Of a DNA stretch of 64,000 bases, positions 62,027 to 64,000 are shown piece after piece. Origin of the DNA: Acidovorax sp. YS12 (GTDB taxonomy: Bacteria > Pseudomonadota > Gammaproteobacteria > Burkholderiales > Burkholderiaceae_C); NCBI GenBank assembly GCA_021496925.1, contig CP053915.1, forward strand, positions 1,116,001 to 1,180,000, read 5' to 3'. The notes beneath the pieces were generated by a model. That model had not been told where the DNA came from, searched no databases, and saw only the letters and a program-made list of their open reading frames with translations. The position numbers were made by a program, and so were the translations under genes. Each line of letters starts with the position of its first letter. The stretch's first letter is position 1.

Positions 62027-62037
62027 CCGGGACTTCT

Positions 62038-62090
62038 TTTTTGATAGCTGCCAGCGCTTTCTGGCAAAGGGCTGGAGGCCTATTTCCCTC
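62038..62090 (+). repeat. interspersed repeat, copy 5
   Basis: TTTTTGATAGCTGCCAGCGC, then CTGGCAAAGGGCTGGAGGCC, the fullest copy of the family, behind the alcohol dehydrogenase gene. Confidence 0.6.
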
Positions 62091-62103
62091 GAAATCGAGG
62101 GAA
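62084..62103. terminator. 8-bp stem-loop between convergent genes
   Basis: TTCCCTCG-AAAT-CGAGGGAA is a perfect stem placed between the alcohol dehydrogenase (plus) and the HDOD gene (minus). It could serve both directions, but no T-run is present. Confidence 0.45.
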
Positions 62104-62110
62104 CGGGCCG

Positions 62111-62935
62111 TCACACATAGTCGCCCGCGTCCGGCCGCGCCGTCCAGTCGATCGGGTCCTGCTGCAGCACCATGTCGATGTCCAGCCCCAGCGCCAGCCC
62201 GACCTCGCCCGGAAAGGACACGGCCAGCTCCTTCTCGCCCCAGCCGACCTCGCGCGCGCGGGCGCGCCAGGCCGCCAGGTGCAGCACCCCGGCCAGCGGC
62301 TCGTACACGTCGTTGTCGAAGGGCGCGCTGAGGTAGCGCAGCGCATCCACCACCACCTCGGGCAACTGCCAGCGGCGCGCCATGGCGGCGCTGACCTGGG
62401 CGTAGCAGTAGCCGAAGATGCGCTGCTCGATCTTGGCGCGGCGCGGGTCGAACGGCGGCACCAGCGTGTCCACCGACTGCGCCTTGTCGGTATCCGCCAG
62501 GTGCAGCACGATCTCGCCCAGGCCATGCAGCAGGCCGGCGGTGTAGGCGGCGATCTGGTTGTGGTGCACGAAGCCCGCGAGCGAGCGCGCCATCTTGGCG
62601 GTGTTCAGGCTGTAGCGCCAGAACTGCTGCAGGTTCACGCCCGGCACCGTGCGCGAGGCCGCGCCCAGCGGCGCCGCCGCCACCAGCGCGCGCAGCTGCG
62701 CCGTGCCCAGCAGGGCCAGCGCCTCGGGCACGCCGACGATCTGCCGCGGCGCCTGGAAGGCGGCCGAGTTGGCCTGCTCCAGCAGGCGCGCGGACAGGCC
62801 CGGATCGATGCCGAAGAGCTGGTTGACCCGCCGCAGATTGGGCTCCGCCGGGGCCAGCGCATTCATCAGCAGCGCCACCGTGCGCGGCATGCAGGGCAAG
62901 GCGACGGGGGTCGCCAGCAGGGCGTTGATCTCCAT
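62111..62935 (-). CDS. HDOD-domain signalling protein
   Basis: 274 residues. The HDOD fold is seen in FGIDPGLSARLLEQANSAAF, VGVPEALALLGTAQLRALVA and TAGLLHGLGEIVLHLADTDK. HDOD proteins lack the phosphohydrolase metal residues and act in signal output. Partner unknown. Confidence 0.88.
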   Translation of the reverse strand: MEINALLATPVALPCMPRTVALLMNALAPAEPNLRRVNQLFGIDPGLSARLLEQANSAAFQAPRQIVGVPEALALLGTAQLRALVAAAPLGAASRTVPGVNLQQFWRYSLNTAKMARSLAGFVHHNQIAAYTAGLLHGLGEIVLHLADTDKAQSVDTLVPPFDPRRAKIEQRIFGYCYAQVSAAMARRWQLPEVVVDALRYLSAPFDNDVYEPLAGVLHLAAWRARAREVGWGEKELAVSFPGEVGLALGLDIDMVLQQDPIDWTARPDAGDYV

Positions 62936-62992
62936 GGAAGGCCTGAGTGGGGGTGCCCGCGATTATGTACCGCAGGCACCTTTTGTTACCGC

Positions 62993-64000
62993 TCAGCGCC
63001 CGCGCTGTTGCAGCTTGGCGAATGCCGAGGCCATGGCGCCCTGCGGCGCGGGCTCGTTCGTGCGGCGCTGCGGCGCGGCGTAGCCGCGGCCCGCGCCCTC
63101 GAAGCGGTTGTCGCGCGGCCCGTCGCGGCGCGCGGGGGTGGCGTCGAGCCGCATGGTCAGGCTGATGCGCTTGCGCGCCGCGTCCACCTCCAGCACCTTC
63201 ACCTTGACGATCTGCCCGGTCTTGACCACCTCGCGCGCGTCGCTCACGAACTTGTTGGCCAACTGGCTCACGTGCACCAGCCCGTCCTGGTGCACGCCCA
63301 GGTCGACGAAGGCGCCGAACTGCGCCACGTTGCTCACCGTGCCCTCCAGCACCATGCCTTCCTTGAGGTCGGCGATGTCTTCCACGCCCTCGTTGAAGCG
63401 CGCCACCTTGAAGTCGGGGCGCGGGTCGCGGCCGGGCTTTTCCAGCTCGGCCAGGATGTCCTTCACCGTGATGGGGCCGAATTTCTCGCTGGCGAACAGC
63501 TCGGGGCGCAGGGTCTTGAGCATGTCGGCGCGGCCCATCAGCTCGGCCACGGGCTTGCCGGTCTTCTCGATGATCTGCTGCACCACGGGGTAGGTCTCGG
63601 GGTGCACGCCGGTCATGTCCAGCGGGTTCTCGCCGTCGCGGATGCGCAGGAAGCCCGCTGCCTGCTCGAAGGTCTTGGCGCCCAGGCCGCTGACTTCCAT
63701 GAGCTGCTTGCGGCTCCTGAACGCGCCGTTGGACTCGCGCCAGCGCACCACCGACTTGGCCACGCTGCCCGACAGGCCCGACACGCGCGACAGCAGCGGC
63801 ACGCTGGCGGTGTTCAGGTCGACGCCGACGGAGTTCACGCAATCCTCGACCACGGCGTCCAGCGTGCGCGCCAGCTCGCTCTGGTTCACGTCGTGCTGGT
63901 ACTGGCCCACGCCAATGCTCTTGGGCTCGATCTTCACCAGCTCGGCCAGCGGGTCCTGCAGGCGGCGCGCGATGCTGGCGGCGCCGCGCAGGCTCACGTC
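62993..64000 (-). CDS. tex: RNA-binding protein Tex, C-terminal part
   Basis: The last 335 or so residues are present; the gene continues beyond the right edge. Conserved EPKSIGVGQYQHDVNQSELA, the helix-hairpin-helix VDLNTASVPLLSRVSGLSG and the S1 domain LKEGMVLEGTVSNVAQFGAF identify Tex, a conserved transcription-associated RNA-binding protein. The tail is Arg/Gly-rich. Confidence 0.92.
   Translation of the reverse strand, partial: DVSLRGAASIARRLQDPLAELVKIEPKSIGVGQYQHDVNQSELARTLDAVVEDCVNSVGVDLNTASVPLLSRVSGLSGSVAKSVVRWRESNGAFRSRKQLMEVSGLGAKTFEQAAGFLRIRDGENPLDMTGVHPETYPVVQQIIEKTGKPVAELMGRADMLKTLRPELFASEKFGPITVKDILAELEKPGRDPRPDFKVARFNEGVEDIADLKEGMVLEGTVSNVAQFGAFVDLGVHQDGLVHVSQLANKFVSDAREVVKTGQIVKVKVLEVDAARKRISLTMRLDATPARRDGPRDNRFEGAGRGYAAPQRRTNEPAPQGAMASAFAKLQQRGR

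Noticed and set aside
60389..63842. Long frames overlapping the alcohol dehydrogenase, HDOD and tex genes
   Set aside because: They cross several recognised genes and carry no motif.
1..64000. CRISPR arrays
   Set aside because: No set of regularly spaced identical repeats of suitable length was seen; the 23-base iterons in repA are too few and lie in coding sequence.

Overview
The window looks like a chromosome segment of a high-G+C betaproteobacterium of the Comamonadaceae (Acidovorax/Alicycliphilus/Diaphorobacter-like). The evidence is the ubiG-gph, tolB-pal-cpoB, holB-tmk-mltG and msbA neighbourhoods, an ANDERFALAA tmRNA tag and the interspersed repeat family seen on the right side. The genus assignment is inference; no 16S gene is present.

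Left part (1-9.5 kb): a catabolic module, all on the minus strand. From upstream to downstream it holds a zinc alcohol dehydrogenase, an AcoR-type sigma-54 activator, and four genes in the order of acetophenone carboxylase apc1-apc2-apc3-apc4: small HyuA-like, small zinc protein, large HyuA-like, HyuB-like (the last cut by the window edge). Sigma-54 (-24/-12) promoter sequences lie in front of the dehydrogenase and of the carboxylase operon, so the set reads as one regulon for oxidising a secondary alcohol to a ketone and carboxylating the ketone. The actual substrate cannot be read from the sequence.

Middle (9.5-39 kb): an integrative element. Its backbone resembles Tn4371-type elements: relaxase, TraF peptidase, DUF2840, small partition protein, ParA, RepA with iteron-like repeats, AlpA-like HTH, a frameshifted DUF2285 gene, two DUF2958 genes around an XRE regulator, DUF736, a FlK-type thioesterase, a large ParB and DUF932. 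Unusually structured and repeated non-coding leaders separate these genes. Between backbone and integrase (23.8-37 kb) lies a lower-G+C island of probable defence genes: an HTH protein, a NYN-LOTUS protein, a 1,100-residue PLD-like protein, a short prokaryotic Argonaute paired with a nuclease-TIR-APAZ protein, and a RecQ helicase-phosphoribosyltransferase fusion paired with a DprA-like protein. A P4-type integrase with clustered 9-bp repeats sits at the 3' end of the tmRNA gene, the likely attachment site. No second attachment site is visible, so the element probably continues left of the window and the ketone module may be its cargo.

Right part (39-64 kb): ordinary chromosome. It holds ssrA, gph, ubiG, mobile-element scraps, tRNA-Lys, tcdA-cpoB-pal-tolB, msbA, tatD with an ankyrin gene, pilZ-holB-tmk-mltG, ygfZ, a Fur-box-preceded fecI-fecR-TonB receptor operon, an NhaP antiporter, a thioesterase-acetyltransferase fusion, an esterase, an exported hydratase-family protein, an iron alcohol dehydrogenase, an HDOD protein and the end of tex.
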